The notes under the pieces: generated by a model
Told to the model about the DNA's origin: nothing
Database searches by the model: none
What the model saw: only the letters and a program-made list of their open reading frames with translations
Source of the DNA: Thalassotalea sp. 273M-4
GTDB lineage: Bacteria; Pseudomonadota; Gammaproteobacteria; Enterobacterales; Alteromonadaceae
Length of the DNA: 64,000 nucleotides
Direction: 5' to 3'
Assembly (NCBI RefSeq): GCF_041410465.1
Contig: NZ_CP166961.1
Location: forward strand, 2,294,001-2,358,000
Made by a program: the position numbers and the translations under genes
Shown here: one piece after another, positions 1 through 8,866 of the stretch
How positions within the stretch are numbered: position 1 is the stretch's first letter
Layout: every line of letters begins with the position of its first letter

Positions 1-828
1 ATCTGGACACAGTTGCTGCATTTTGTAAAAGATGCCGCGATCTGTGGCAACAATAAATTTCTTGTGTGGCATTTCTTGCGCGGCTTTTATGAGCTGGCTG
101 GTAGAGCCTACAGCATCTGCAAGGTCAACAACTTCGGCAGGTGATTCTGGGTGAACCAAAATAGCGGCATCTGGGTGTAAGGCCTTCATGTCTTTTAACG
201 CTTTGGTTTTAAACTCATCGTGGACAATACATGCACCATCCCACATGATCATATCGGCGTCGGTTTGTTTTTTGATGTATGAGCCTAAATGCTTGTCTGG
301 GCCCCATAAAATGGTTTCGCCCTGTTCGTCTAGGTGTTCAACGATTTCAAGCGCACAAGATGAAGTGACTATCCAGTCAGCTCGCGCTTTCACCTCTGTT
401 GAGGTATTGGCATAAACCACCACCGTGCGCTCTGGGTGTTGATCACAGAATTTATTAAACTCTTCAATAGGACAACCTAAGTCTAATGAACACGTCGCTT
501 CAAGCGTTGGCATAATAACCGTTTTTTCTGGGGTCAAAACTTTAGCTGTTTCGCCCATAAACTTAACCCCTGCAACGATCAGAGTGGTTGCAGAATGTTG
601 ATTACCAAAACGAGCCATTTCTAACGAGTCGGCAACACAACCACCGGTTTCTTCCGCTAAGGCCTGAATTTCAGGGTCGGTGTAGTAGTGAGCCACTAGT
701 ACTGCGTTTTTCTCTTTCAGTAATTGTTTGATTTTGTCTTTATACTCGGCTTTTTCAGCATCGCTCATCGGCGCTGGCTTGGCAGGAAAGGTATAATCAA
801 AATCTACGGCTAAGGTGGTCTCTAACAT
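1..828 (-). CDS. nadA: Quinolinate synthase NadA (3' end cut by window edge)
   Basis: NadA condenses iminoaspartate with dihydroxyacetone phosphate to quinolinate, the second step of de novo NAD synthesis, using a 4Fe-4S cluster in the cytoplasm. I translated the minus strand from the ATG at 828: it starts [14 protein letters not shown] and stays open to base 1, giving 276 codons of an expected ~350, so the C-terminus lies outside. Family landmarks are [32 protein letters not shown] and the cysteine in TSSCALEI; the last cluster cysteine would be in the missing part. It lies downstream of the tRNA-Lys array on the same strand, the same order as tol-pal / lys tRNAs / nadA in E. coli. Identification is firm; only the end is unseen. 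Confidence 0.95.
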   Translation of the reverse strand, partial: MLETTLAVDFDYTFPAKPAPMSDAEKAEYKDKIKQLLKEKNAVLVAHYYTDPEIQALAEETGGCVADSLEMARFGNQHSATTLIVAGVKFMGETAKVLTPEKTVIMPTLEATCSLDLGCPIEEFNKFCDQHPERTVVVYANTSTEVKARADWIVTSSCALEIVEHLDEQGETILWGPDKHLGSYIKKQTDADMIMWDGACIVHDEFKTKALKDMKALHPDAAILVHPESPAEVVDLADAVGSTSQLIKAAQEMPHKKFIVATDRGIFYKMQQLCPD

Positions 829-926
829 ACTTCTGAAACTCGTGAATAGGTTAAATAGAATTTAGGGTGATGTATTATATAAGATTTACAGCCATAAGTG
901 TAGCAGGCCTTATTAGCTTTGGGCGC

Positions 927-950
927 AAACACGACAAGGTTCTCGTGTTT
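927..950. terminator. Weak hairpin between the tRNA-Lys array and nadA
   Basis: An 8-bp inverted repeat (AAACACGA / TCGTGTTT) with an 8-nt loop lies between the last tRNA-Lys gene and nadA. On the plus strand it is followed by a short T-run; on the minus strand, the direction of the flanking genes, the T-run is poor. It could be a weak terminator or processing site for the tRNA transcript. Apart from this hairpin I see nothing in 829-1072. Confidence 0.3.
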
Positions 951-1072
951 TTAGGTGAGCAGGATGAAAAGTTAAAAACTAACGTCTTAAAAAACTTGAA
1001 CGCATTAATGAGCTAGCGGTTAAAAGCTTGGCTTTGGGGGAATCTTTATAAATGGGATGATTATCAGAAAAG

Positions 1073-1148
1073 TGGTCGGTCGTGAAGGATTTGAACCTTC
1101 GACAAATTGGTTAAAAGCCAACTGCTCTACCAACTGAGCTAACGACCG
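1073..1148 (-). tRNA. tRNA-Lys (anticodon UUU), copy 5 of the array in transcription order
   Basis: The 76-nt cloverleaf on the minus strand has acceptor stem CGGTCGT pairing with ACGACCG, discriminator A and an encoded CCA end. The D arm is GCTC/GAGC, the anticodon loop CTTTTAA (anticodon TTT, Lys) and the T arm GAAGG-TTCAAAT-CCTTC. It is identical in sequence to the other four copies in the array and is the most promoter-distal one. Confidence 0.97.
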
Positions 1149-1186
1149 ACATATAGATTTTCACCTTCTCTATAGGTTAGAGAAAG

Positions 1187-1262
1187 TGGTCGGTCGTGAA
1201 GGATTTGAACCTTCGACAAATTGGTTAAAAGCCAACTGCTCTACCAACTGAGCTAACGACCG
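1187..1262 (-). tRNA. tRNA-Lys (anticodon UUU), copy 4
   Basis: Same 76-nt cloverleaf as the neighbouring copies: CTTTTAA anticodon loop, paired 7-bp acceptor stem and encoded CCA. The 38-nt spacer on its downstream (lower-coordinate) side has a small hairpin, CTTCTCTA against TTAGAGAAAG-type sequence. This could mark a processing point of a polycistronic tRNA precursor. Confidence 0.97.
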
Positions 1263-1338
1263 ACATTAGGTATATAAATAATCTTGTTTAGGAAAACGTC
1301 CTAGCCAATTATTTAGTTCACTTTCTAGTAAAAGAAAG

Positions 1339-1414
1339 TGGTCGGTCGTGAAGGATTTGAACCTTCGACAAATTGGTTAAAAGCCAACTGCTCTACCAAC
1401 TGAGCTAACGACCG
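1339..1414 (-). tRNA. tRNA-Lys (anticodon UUU), copy 3
   Basis: Identical to the other copies over the 76-nt mature sequence. The spacer between this gene and copy 4 (1263-1338) is 76 nt and differs from the other, roughly 38-39 nt spacers. The array therefore did not arise by perfect duplication of a single unit. Confidence 0.97.
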
Positions 1415-1453
1415 ACATATAGATTTTCACCTTCTCAATTTGGTTTGAGAAAG

Positions 1454-1529
1454 TGGTCGGTCGTGAAGGATTTGAACCTTCGACAAATTGGTTAAAAGCC
1501 AACTGCTCTACCAACTGAGCTAACGACCG
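1454..1529 (-). tRNA. tRNA-Lys (anticodon UUU), copy 2
   Basis: Identical 76-nt tRNA-Lys(UUU). The spacers on its two sides (1415-1453 and 1530-1569) are nearly identical to each other, both with a CTTCTCAA ... TTGAGAAAG inverted repeat. This points to recent tandem duplication of a unit of about 115 bp. Confidence 0.97.
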
Positions 1530-1569
1530 ACATATAGATTTTCACCTTCTCAATTTGGTTTTGAGAAAG

Positions 1570-1645
1570 TGGTCGGTCGTGAAGGATTTGAACCTTCGAC
1601 AAATTGGTTAAAAGCCAACTGCTCTACCAACTGAGCTAACGACCG
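1570..1645 (-). tRNA. tRNA-Lys (anticodon UUU), copy 1 (promoter-proximal)
   Basis: First gene of the array in the direction of transcription. It has the same CTTTTAA anticodon loop, acceptor pairing and encoded CCA as the others, and lies about 40 nt downstream of a promoter with a GC-rich discriminator. A longer reading frame running through this tRNA on the same strand is not a real gene. Confidence 0.97.
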
Positions 1646-1685
1646 ACATTTTTCGCGTTGTGGCCTGTGCCTCAACGCGGGGCAT

Positions 1686-1713
1686 ATAATACTGATTATA
1701 GGATTTAGTGCAA
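1686..1713 (-). promoter_or_regulatory. Promoter of the tRNA-Lys array with GC-rich discriminator
   Basis: On the minus strand TTGCAC (1713-1708) lies 16 nt from TATTAT (1691-1686), and the -10 is closely followed by GCCCCGCG (1683-1676). A GC-rich discriminator just after the -10 is typical of stable-RNA promoters under stringent (ppGpp/DksA) control. The -35 match is poor. The assignment rests on position and discriminator, and growth-rate control is inferred. Confidence 0.6.
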
Positions 1714-1832
1714 CAACAAATTTGTGTTTTTTTGAAAAATAATTCCACTTGCACAAAAACAAAGCAAATAGTTCAACTTATCAGCGCAAAGTGTAACCAA
1801 ATGTAGTTAACAATGTTGTTAACCTTCATAAA

Positions 1833-2582
1833 TTACAGATTTGCTAAACGTGCTTGCGCAAGCTGGGCTGCTGAAGAACCTTGGTATTCGCTAATCACCC
1901 GATTGTATAAATCCTTGGCTTTTGCAATATCATTCTGCTTTTGAGCCACCATGCCTAATTTAAGCATAGCATCACTGCGCTTATTGGAATTTTCAAAATT
2001 ATTAATAACATTATTAAATTCAGTCGCGGCTGCGGCTAAATCACCTTTGTTAAATAATAACTGTCCTAACCAATAATGAGCATTAGCAGAATAGGTAGAA
2101 TTAGGGTACTTGCTGTTAAACGACGAAAACTCAGCAATAGCTCTGTCGTACTGCTTGTGTTTAAGCACTAGATTAACCGCATGATCATAGGCTTCGTTTT
2201 CAGTGAAGTTATCTGAATAGGCTATGCTACTGCCACTATTTGAAGGCGTTATTGGGGTAACCGTAGCCGCAGGTGCTGCGCTTAAGCGTCGATCAATTTC
2301 TTGATAGATTTCACGTTGGCGTTGCAAAATTTGCCTAATAGTATGAGCTTGCTCTTCGGTTAGTCCACGTAACTCACTAAGCTCTACTTGCATAGCATCT
2401 ACTTGCATTTGCAAGTCATTAAGAGCACGGTTACGAGCTTGCAGAAGGCGTTGTAAGGTGGCAACGTCACTCTGTTGTTGAACTTGTTGATTAATATCTG
2501 ATACCGGTGCAGGCTCAGCTGCTAGTGCTTGAAAAGCACCAGCAGCGACCATTAAACCTAATAAAAGCTTATTTGATTTCAT
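1833..2582 (-). CDS. cpoB: Cell division coordinator CpoB (YbgF)
   Basis: Periplasmic protein that works with TolA and PBP1B to couple peptidoglycan synthesis and outer-membrane constriction at division. The 249-residue product begins with a signal peptide ending ALAA (about residues 1-22). A Gln-rich coiled-coil segment follows (about 30-105, the trimerisation region), then an Ala/Ser/Thr linker and tetratricopeptide repeats (about 130-249), e.g. YDHAVNLVLKHKQYDRAIAE and SANAHYWLGQLLFNKGD. It is the last gene of the tol-pal operon, 43 bp after pal. An 8-bp inverted repeat (1806-1823) follows the stop codon but has no T-run. Length and position match the family. Confidence 0.95.
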   Translation of the reverse strand: MKSNKLLLGLMVAAGAFQALAAEPAPVSDINQQVQQQSDVATLQRLLQARNRALNDLQMQVDAMQVELSELRGLTEEQAHTIRQILQRQREIYQEIDRRLSAAPAATVTPITPSNSGSSIAYSDNFTENEAYDHAVNLVLKHKQYDRAIAEFSSFNSKYPNSTYSANAHYWLGQLLFNKGDLAAAATEFNNVINNFENSNKRSDAMLKLGMVAQKQNDIAKAKDLYNRVISEYQGSSAAQLAQARLANL

Positions 2583-2625
2583 CTCTTATCCTGGTTTATT
2601 TAACTAACAGACTATAAAGTCTAAA

Positions 2626-3174
2626 TTAGTAAACAAGAACTGCGCGACGGTTTTTCGCGTAAGCAGCATCTGTGCTAGAGCTGATTGCTGGCTTTTCTTC
2701 ACCGTAGCTTACAGTTTCAATTTGTGATGGTAAAGCACCTGAGTTTTCTAGGTACTTTTGTACCGCTTGGGCACGACGCTCACCTAGAGCAATGTTGTAC
2801 TCAGGCGTACCGCGTTCATCCGTATGACCTTCAATGATCACACGTACGTTAGGGTTCGCTACTAAAAATTTAGCATGTAAGTCTAGAGTTGCGGTAACTT
2901 CTGCAGCTAATTTTGACGTATCGTAGTCAAAGTAAACCGTATTTTCTGTTTGTAACTGCTCTTGTTCTTGTTGTTTAATTGCTTCTAAGCGCGCAACTTC
3001 AGCAGCTGCTTGAGCTTGAGCTTCTGCAGCTAGGCGTTCTTTTTCAGCTTTCATTGCCGCTTCTTTTTGTGCAATTTCAGCTTGCTCGTCAGTCGTACCG
3101 TTTGAAGAACATGCAGCTAAAGCCATTAGTGGAAGGGCTACAGCAAGGCTTTTTACAACTTTATTTAAGCGCAT
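2626..3174 (-). CDS. pal: Peptidoglycan-associated lipoprotein Pal
   Basis: Outer-membrane lipoprotein that binds peptidoglycan non-covalently and TolB, tethering the outer membrane during constriction. The 182-residue product has a lipobox LAAC (acylated Cys about 22) and an Ala/Glu/Gln-rich linker (about 30-75). The C-terminal OmpA-like domain shows VYFDYDTSKL, then EGHTDERGTPEYN with the diaminopimelate-binding Asp/Arg region, and LGERRAQAVQKYL. It sits between tolB and cpoB as in most gammaproteobacteria. Confidence 0.97.
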   Translation of the reverse strand: MRLNKVVKSLAVALPLMALAACSSNGTTDEQAEIAQKEAAMKAEKERLAAEAQAQAAAEVARLEAIKQQEQEQLQTENTVYFDYDTSKLAAEVTATLDLHAKFLVANPNVRVIIEGHTDERGTPEYNIALGERRAQAVQKYLENSGALPSQIETVSYGEEKPAISSSTDAAYAKNRRAVLVY

Positions 3175-3215
3175 TTTTTTTCCTTTTATATTTTTCTAAT
3201 TTAAAGTTTATGATT

Positions 3216-4571
3216 TTATAAAAAAGGTGACCACGATGGTGATTTAACCTGCCCATGTTTTGCAGGCAAGCGAGCTTTAAATCGGCCATCAACAGAAACC
3301 AGTGCCAATACCTTACGATCATTGTGTGAGGTAGTGTAAATAATCATGCCACCATTAGGGGCAATACTGAGCGACTCGTCTAAGTGCGTTCTGGTTAACA
3401 CTTCAATTGAGCCACTACCATTTAATTCTTGCTTAGCGAGTCGGTATTGACCTTTGGTTCGGTTTACCATAATAAGCTGGCTACCGTCTGGGGTAATCGC
3501 TCCGCCAAGATTCATTTCACCATCAAAGGTTAAACGGGCTTCATTTCCGTTGGTTAAATTTACTCGATAAATCTGTGGTTTACTACCCCGAACAGAGGTA
3601 AATACTAAATATTTTCCATCTGGCGACCAATTTGGTTCGGTGTCAATATAAATGCTACGAGTTACACGACGCAATTTTTTGGTCGCTAAATCCATAATAT
3701 AAATTTCAGAGTTACCGTCTTTCGATAAAGCCATCGCCATTTGCTTGCCATCAGGAGACCAGCGCGGAGCACTATTTATGCCCTTAAAACTGGTTAACAG
3801 TTCGCGTTTGGCAGTGTAAATGTCTTGGATATAAATTTGTGCCTGACGATTTTCAAAGGTTACATAAGCTAATTTTGTACCATCTGGCGACCAGGTTGGT
3901 GACATTAACGGCTCTGACGAAGTCAGCAGAACTTGCTCGTTGTAACCATCGTAGTCAGCAATAACCAATTGAAACTTTCTACTCCCTTCATCTTGCACAA
4001 CCACGTACGCTATTTTTGTTAAAAACGCGCCTCGGCTTCCCGTTAACTTTTCATAAATACTGTCGGCAATTTGGTGTGCTTTAGGTCTAAACAGCGATGC
4101 CGAAATATATTGATTCGGCACGGAGTCAATAAGTACTTGCGAACTGCCTTGTACCAGTTGGCCATTTTCAATAGACTGACCATCAACCCCCATCATTTGA
4201 CCTCGAATAACATCAATCAACTTAAATGATACCAAGAACTTACCTGGTAATGGTTGTTCAATATTGCCCATAACCAAGGCTTCAACGCCAAGGTCTACCC
4301 ATGCTTGGTAATCTACCTCGGCAAGTGTTTTCGGTTGTTGTGGCATATTCAGTTGATTAATCGGATTAAACTTACCGCTGCGCAATAAATCATCACTGAT
4401 AATTTTAGAAATATTTTCAGGTAAGGCCGTCTCACCGGAATAGGTAAATGGCATGACCGCAATTGGTCTGGCCGTGTTTACCCCACCAGTAATGACGAGT
4501 TCAAGTTCCGCATGAGCCTGTTGGATAAAGGCCATACATAACACGAAAGGAAAGATTAATTTTTTAAACAT
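3216..4571 (-). CDS. tolB: Tol-Pal system beta-propeller protein TolB
   Basis: Periplasmic partner of Pal and TolA. The 451-residue product has a signal peptide ending QQAHA (about 1-21), an N-terminal alpha/beta domain (ARPIAVMPF..., about 30-165) and a six-bladed propeller. The propeller repeats carry the typical SPDGTKLAY / SPDGKQMAM / SPDGKYLVF signatures. It is 19 bp downstream of tolA and about 40 bp upstream of pal. Length is normal for TolB (about 430-450). Confidence 0.97.
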   Translation of the reverse strand: MFKKLIFPFVLCMAFIQQAHAELELVITGGVNTARPIAVMPFTYSGETALPENISKIISDDLLRSGKFNPINQLNMPQQPKTLAEVDYQAWVDLGVEALVMGNIEQPLPGKFLVSFKLIDVIRGQMMGVDGQSIENGQLVQGSSQVLIDSVPNQYISASLFRPKAHQIADSIYEKLTGSRGAFLTKIAYVVVQDEGSRKFQLVIADYDGYNEQVLLTSSEPLMSPTWSPDGTKLAYVTFENRQAQIYIQDIYTAKRELLTSFKGINSAPRWSPDGKQMAMALSKDGNSEIYIMDLATKKLRRVTRSIYIDTEPNWSPDGKYLVFTSVRGSKPQIYRVNLTNGNEARLTFDGEMNLGGAITPDGSQLIMVNRTKGQYRLAKQELNGSGSIEVLTRTHLDESLSIAPNGGMIIYTTSHNDRKVLALVSVDGRFKARLPAKHGQVKSPSWSPFL

Positions 4572-4590
4572 AATTCTCTTTATTTACCGG

Positions 4591-5583
4591 TTAATTAAAT
4601 TTTGGTGCATAAGTTAAACTGATATTTTCTAATTTCTCAAATACCAATGGGTCTTTAGAAACAGGTAACGTGCCAGCTTTGTTTACCGCTTTCATTGCTT
4701 CTTGACAGACAACTTGATCACCTTGTATTGCCTGAACATTAATAACAAAGCCATTACTAGCCAACTTAATTTTAAGCTGACAAGACTTACCACGCATAGT
4801 AGATTCATCTTGAATGAAGTTACGCTCAATGGCTTGGGTAATTAACGCACTGTACTTTTCAACTTCGGTCATCACTTGTTGCGAGCGCGCACTTTGCCTT
4901 GCTGCCATTTCTTCTAACATTTGCTGTTCAAGTAAGCGCTGCTGTTCTGCGCGTTCTGCTTCTGCTTTTCGGCGTTTTTCTTCTTCAATTTTCTTACGGC
5001 GACGCTCTTCTGCGGCTTTACGCTCTTCTTCTTCGGCTTTTAATCGCTTAGCTTTTGCCTCGGCGGCTGCTTGTTCAGCTTGCCTGCGTTCTTGCTCTTT
5101 TTGTTGAAGAAGTTTTTGCTCTGCTAAGGCTTTATCTTTTGCCCGCTTTGCGTCAGCTTCTGCTTTTTTCTTTTCATTCAGCTTTTTCAGTTTATCACGT
5201 TCAAGTTGTTTTAGTCGTTCCGCTTCTTGACGGCGTTTTTGCTGTGCTTGCTGAGCTCTACGCTCAAGCTCTTTAATGCGATCGTCTTCGCGTTTTTGGA
5301 CTGCTGCTTTTTGCTGTTTTATTTTATCCACATGCTGTTGTAATTTACTTTCGTCAATAACAACGGCATCAATGACCTGCATTTCTTTTTTCGGTGTGGC
5401 TTTTACTGGCGGGGTAAAGTCGGCATTCATCATCAGCACAATGCCCATCACAAGATGAATAACCACCGCAGCAGAACCTGCAATAAGATACTGTTGCTTC
5501 ACCGTTTTTCCATCTGGAAGATAGGTGAAAATCAGCATGCATTTACGAACAAAACCACCAATAAGGTTTTTTAATACCAACAT
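4591..5583 (-). CDS. tolA: Tol-Pal system inner-membrane protein TolA
   Basis: Periplasm-spanning protein energised by TolQ-TolR that links the inner membrane to TolB and Pal. The 330-residue product has one N-terminal membrane helix (IAGSAAVVIHLVMGIVLMM, about 35-53) and a long Lys/Glu/Ala/Arg/Gln-rich helical domain II (about 85-225). A compact domain III follows (about 235-330) with the two-cysteine CQLKI ... VCQEAM pattern. The start gives 15 residues before a second Met (MLIF), so the true start could be that Met. The repetitive coding strand produces spurious open frames on the opposite strand. Confidence 0.95.
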   Translation of the reverse strand: MLVLKNLIGGFVRKCMLIFTYLPDGKTVKQQYLIAGSAAVVIHLVMGIVLMMNADFTPPVKATPKKEMQVIDAVVIDESKLQQHVDKIKQQKAAVQKREDDRIKELERRAQQAQQKRRQEAERLKQLERDKLKKLNEKKKAEADAKRAKDKALAEQKLLQQKEQERRQAEQAAAEAKAKRLKAEEEERKAAEERRRKKIEEEKRRKAEAERAEQQRLLEQQMLEEMAARQSARSQQVMTEVEKYSALITQAIERNFIQDESTMRGKSCQLKIKLASNGFVINVQAIQGDQVVCQEAMKAVNKAGTLPVSKDPLVFEKLENISLTYAPKFN

Positions 5584-5589
5584 GCTACA

Positions 5590-6015
5590 TTAATTCTCCG
5601 GTGATTCTGTCATCAACCCAACCGATGGTACGCCTGCGCCTTGCAGTAAAACCATCAACTGAATAACAGAATTATATGGCACATTACCATCGCCATTGAC
5701 CACCACAGGCGTATCTGGGTCGACCACTAAGCGGGCTTTGACCAAAGTTGCTAGCTCGCTAGGTTCAAGAGGCTCACTTTTGGTATCGCCTACATTGAGA
5801 TAAAAAAGCCCATTAATGTCGACGCTGGCAACCAATGGGGTTTTAGAATCTTGTTTTAACGGTTCAGATTCGGCTTTGGGTAAGTCCACTTTAACACCTT
5901 GGGTAATTAACGGCGCTGTTACCATAAAAATAATCAGCAGCACCAACATAACATCAATGTAGGGAACCACATTGATTTCTGCCACGCGTTTTCGTTTCAC
6001 TCTTGTGTACATCAT
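5590..6015 (-). CDS. tolR: Tol-Pal system protein TolR
   Basis: Stator-type component of the proton-driven TolQ-TolR motor. The 141-residue ExbD/TolR-family product has a short cytoplasmic tail (INVVPYID), one membrane helix (VMLVLLIIFMVTAPL) carrying the conserved proton-pathway Asp in PYIDVML, and a small periplasmic domain. Gaps of 7 bp to tolQ and 6 bp to tolA indicate a single transcript. Confidence 0.96.
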   Translation of the reverse strand: MMYTRVKRKRVAEINVVPYIDVMLVLLIIFMVTAPLITQGVKVDLPKAESEPLKQDSKTPLVASVDINGLFYLNVGDTKSEPLEPSELATLVKARLVVDPDTPVVVNGDGNVPYNSVIQLMVLLQGAGVPSVGLMTESPEN

Positions 6016-6022
6016 GCTGTTA

Positions 6023-6712
6023 TTACGCCTGTGTTTTTGCTGGCATCACGGCTTGTCGTTGTAAAATGCTTGAAAACTCTTCTAAAAAATTACCATAGCT
6101 GTTTTCAAGCTTTTCAACCGTATGAGAAAAACGGTTAAATGCCATAACCGCTGGAATGGCCGCAAATAAACCCATCGCTGTCGCAATAAGGGCTTCGGCA
6201 ATACCAGGCGCAACCATCGCTAATGTTGCTTGTTGTACTGCACCTAAGGCAATAAATGAATTCATAATCCCCCAAACAGTGCCAAACAGACCAATATAAG
6301 GGCTAATAGAACCAACCGTAGCTAAAAAGGATAAATGGGTTTCTAAGGTGTCAACTTCTCGTGATAGAGCAACACGCATCGCTCGATGGGTTCCATTAAC
6401 AACCGATTCGGGCGTCACATTTTGGCTTTTTCTAATGCGGGCAAACTCTTTAAAACCGGCGACAAAAAGGCTTTCAATACCATCAACATGGCCCCGTGCT
6501 GAGATCTCTTTATATAAACGAGATAAATCGGCACCAGACCAAAATTTATCTTCAAATTTTTGCGCTTGCAATTTGGCTTTATTTAACGCTTTACTTCGCT
6601 GAATAATCATGGTCCAAGAGGCAACGGAGAATAACAATAAACACAGCATCACAGCTTTAACAAGTAAACTGGCCTGTAAAAATAAATCAAAAAACGAAAG
6701 TTCAGCGTGCAC
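6023..6712 (-). CDS. tolQ: Tol-Pal system protein TolQ
   Basis: MotA/TolQ/ExbB-family proton channel subunit of 229 residues with three membrane segments (about 14-34, 135-158 and 168-190). The conserved Gly/Pro-rich motifs [15 protein letters not shown] and [22 protein letters not shown] are present. Its first 11 bases overlap the end of ybgC, suggesting translational coupling. Confidence 0.96.
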   Translation of the reverse strand: MHAELSFFDLFLQASLLVKAVMLCLLLFSVASWTMIIQRSKALNKAKLQAQKFEDKFWSGADLSRLYKEISARGHVDGIESLFVAGFKEFARIRKSQNVTPESVVNGTHRAMRVALSREVDTLETHLSFLATVGSISPYIGLFGTVWGIMNSFIALGAVQQATLAMVAPGIAEALIATAMGLFAAIPAVMAFNRFSHTVEKLENSYGNFLEEFSSILQRQAVMPAKTQA

Positions 6713-7118
6713 TGTTTAATGCTCCTAAAATGGTTTTTGGAATTGCGCAAGGTTTTCCGGCTTGTAAATTGACACTGGCAATAAGCACTTTTACCTCACA
6801 CAAAAGTTGAGAATGTTGATTGAAAATTTGTTGGTTAAAAACAAGACTGGCTTTTTTTAACGATGTAATGGATGTTTTGATGGTTAAAAGATCATCCAAT
6901 TTGGCCGACGCTTTGTTATCCATTTCAACGTTTCTGACCACAAAAGCGAGATTTTGTTCAAGAAAATATGATTGGTTAATACCAAGCTCCCGAAGCCACT
7001 CGGTTCTAGCTCGCTCGGCAAACTTTAAATAATTTGCATAATAAACGATCCCACCCGCGTCGGTGTCCTCATAAAAGACTCGCAATGAGTAGGTAAATTG
7101 TTGAGTTTGTTCAGGCAT
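6702..7118 (-). CDS. ybgC: Tol-Pal-associated acyl-CoA thioesterase YbgC
   Basis: Hotdog-fold thioesterase of 138 residues. The N-terminal signature [28 protein letters not shown]... (first 20 residues of the motif shown in part) contains the catalytic Asp of the 4-hydroxybenzoyl-CoA thioesterase group ([10 protein letters not shown]). First gene of the tol-pal operon, overlapping tolQ by 11 bp. The gene is usually present in this operon although its role in Tol function is unclear. No strong Shine-Dalgarno precedes the ATG. Confidence 0.94.
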   Translation of the reverse strand: MPEQTQQFTYSLRVFYEDTDAGGIVYYANYLKFAERARTEWLRELGINQSYFLEQNLAFVVRNVEMDNKASAKLDDLLTIKTSITSLKKASLVFNQQIFNQHSQLLCEVKVLIASVNLQAGKPCAIPKTILGALNSAR

Positions 7119-7526
7119 TGCACTACATACTTCTTATTGGGTGCCCTTATAGTAAGCGAATTTGAAACCCACACTCAAGTAGTGAACCGCAGGCTTTACA
7201 TATTTTTTAGAAAATAAATTCAAAATCAATAACAAAGCACAGTGAGGTACCGCCACTTGTAAGGATTTGGTTAACTAATGTTTAAAAAAAAGATAAGCCT
7301 GCAAAGAGGTAAGTTTAGCTTATGTGTTAGGGTAAATTATTTTAACTCAACAAGACAATTACAAATGTTTTTTGCTACCTTAAAACGGATTATCACTGAC
7401 TATTAAACAATCAAAAAACAGATAAAAATACCGACAATACGGTCATTTACCGTTATTTATTAATTTTTATTGCATAAATCCACAGCCTTTAGAAACACCT
7501 TGTTTACGCATTAGATTTTATAATGG
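7119..7526. other. Non-coding stretch upstream of the tol-pal operon
   Basis: About 400 bases between the divergent ybgC and the candidate RNA that follows, with no plausible gene on either strand. It should contain the promoter of the tol-pal operon near 7120-7200, which I could not place confidently. A small hairpin ACGGT-CATTT-ACCGT (near 7440-7455), followed by AT-rich sequence, is visible on the plus strand. Confidence 0.5.
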
Positions 7527-7692
7527 ATGGGCGCAATTTATTTCGTTTGTTCTGACTTAATCTCAGACCTAAAATGCGCCCCATATTCTGAACTTGTTGA
7601 GATATTGTCTTAGCAAATTGTTCCTGGATTTATTTAACTTCCTTATTACGACTTAAATTGTTGGGCCCGATTATTTAATCGGGCTTTTTTTT
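7527..7692 (+). ncRNA. Candidate structured small RNA with intrinsic terminator
   Basis: A consensus -10 hexamer TATAAT (7519-7524) precedes an untranslated stretch of about 160 nt ending in a strong terminator (7665-7692). A closing stem ATGGGCGCA (7527-7535) against TGCGCCCCAT (7575-7584) pairs with one bulged C. It encloses a second hairpin TCTGA (7551-7555) / TCAGA (7563-7567). No -35 box of quality is visible and no open frame with a Shine-Dalgarno lies within. It could be a free-standing sRNA or a terminated leader of the xdhC gene about 190 bp downstream. It does not match 6S, Spot 42, GcvB, CsrB or the Moco riboswitch from memory. Structure is seen; transcription is inferred. Confidence 0.5.
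7665..7692 (+). terminator. Rho-independent terminator
   Basis: Perfect 8-bp stem GCCCGATT / AATCGGGC with loop ATTT, followed by eight T. No protein-coding gene ends upstream of it on this strand, which is the main argument that a non-coding transcript ends here. Confidence 0.85.
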
Positions 7693-7880
7693 ACCCCAAA
7701 TTCCCCTAATCTTTGCTACCTTTCATCGCATTAGCTATTAGCGAACCAAACTAAAATGTTTACTTTATCTAACTTTTTAAACTGAATTCGATTGCGGGTT
7801 AAGGTTTTACCGCCGACCACCTTTTAATTTATATAAATAAGCAGTAACGTATAGGTAACATTGTTCACAGAGCTAACAGA

Positions 7881-8864
7881 ATGCAACTTTCAGACAAACC
7901 GGTTATTGAACAAGCTGTTAATTACATTCAACAAAATAAGCCTTTTTGGTTATGTACCATATTAAATACCTATGGTTCAGCGCCACGCCCAATCGGTTCA
8001 ATTTTTGTTACTGATGGCGGGCAAAGATTTGGTTCTATTTCTGGCGGTTGTCTTGAAGATGCCTTTGTCGAGATGCTCAAACAAGGTAAGTTTAACCAAC
8101 CAACGCAACTGTTTACGTATGGTCAGCATGCTGTTAGTGCGTCTATTTATCGAGAGTTGCCTTGTGGGGGGACAATCGAGTTATTGGTTGAATACATACC
8201 GCCGGTCACCAAACACCAAGAACATTTTCAGCAATGGCTGCAATTTGCCGACAAACAACAACCCTTTAGCAGAGTCATAGAATTAGATGGTGATGCCAAA
8301 CATGTATCGTTGTTAAATGATACCCCAGCGCAGCAAGTAGTAACGGCACCACATCAAGTCACCCTAGCCTATGAACAGGTGATCACTTTATTACTCATTG
8401 GGATTGGGCAAGTGACAGAACAATTAGCGCGCTTAGGCATTTTGGCAGGCTATCAAGTAAAAGTTTGTGATACCCGAAAAGGCTTATCTGATAGTTGGCA
8501 CTTTAATAAAGCTCGTGGTGGTGTCGACATTATTTGGATGTCACCAGACTTGTTTGTCGAAAAATACGCCAACGGTCGCAGTGCGGTACTCGCTTTAGCT
8601 CATGATCCGAGTATTGACGATGTAGCCTTGATGAGTGTGTTTGACACCAGCGCATTTTACATTGGTGCCATGGGGTCGACACGAACCAGTAATGCTCGAA
8701 TTGAACGACTACAACGGATCTGCGACATTCCCTTGCAGCAACTAGAACGCTTACATGCCCCTATTGGCTTAAATATTGGCAGTAAAACACCCGTTGAAAT
8801 TGCTATTGCTACCTTAGCAGACATCATACGGGTTCAACATAAAATCAATAAAGAGGCATTATAA
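7881..8864 (+). CDS. XdhC family protein (molybdenum-hydroxylase maturation factor)
   Basis: XdhC proteins bind molybdenum cofactor and help its sulfuration and insertion into xanthine-dehydrogenase-type enzymes. The 327-residue product has the N-terminal XdhC/CoxI domain (about 1-110) with TILNTYGSAPRPIGSIF and the ISGGCLED and ELPCGGTIEL motifs. A C-terminal Rossmann-like domain follows (about 165-310), e.g. LLLIGIGQVTEQLARLG, AFYIGAMGSTRT and the ending motif IGLNIGSKTPVEIAIATLADI. It is followed after 2 bp by a MobA-like transferase, forming an operon. No molybdenum hydroxylase gene lies in the window, so the client enzyme is unknown. Confidence 0.88.
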   Translation: MQLSDKPVIEQAVNYIQQNKPFWLCTILNTYGSAPRPIGSIFVTDGGQRFGSISGGCLEDAFVEMLKQGKFNQPTQLFTYGQHAVSASIYRELPCGGTIELLVEYIPPVTKHQEHFQQWLQFADKQQPFSRVIELDGDAKHVSLLNDTPAQQVVTAPHQVTLAYEQVITLLLIGIGQVTEQLARLGILAGYQVKVCDTRKGLSDSWHFNKARGGVDIIWMSPDLFVEKYANGRSAVLALAHDPSIDDVALMSVFDTSAFYIGAMGSTRTSNARIERLQRICDIPLQQLERLHAPIGLNIGSKTPVEIAIATLADIIRVQHKINKEAL

Positions 8865-8866
8865 CA

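Noticed and set aside
1073..1645. Regular repeats resembling a CRISPR array
   Set aside because: The 76-nt repeats fold as tRNA-Lys with CCA ends and a TTT anticodon, and several spacers are near-identical, unlike CRISPR spacers.
1550..1762. A 70-codon open frame on the minus strand
   Set aside because: It runs through a tRNA gene and its promoter and has no family resemblance.
1806..1823. Terminator behind cpoB
   Set aside because: The 8-bp inverted repeat has a very short loop and no T-run in the direction of transcription.
4814..5458. Plus-strand open frames opposite tolA
   Set aside because: They mirror the Lys/Glu/Ala-rich repetitive coding of TolA and encode Ser/Cys/Arg-rich nonsense.
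7527..7692. 6S RNA or Moco riboswitch
   Set aside because: The hairpin order and sequence do not match my recollection of either; the region is kept only as an unassigned candidate RNA.
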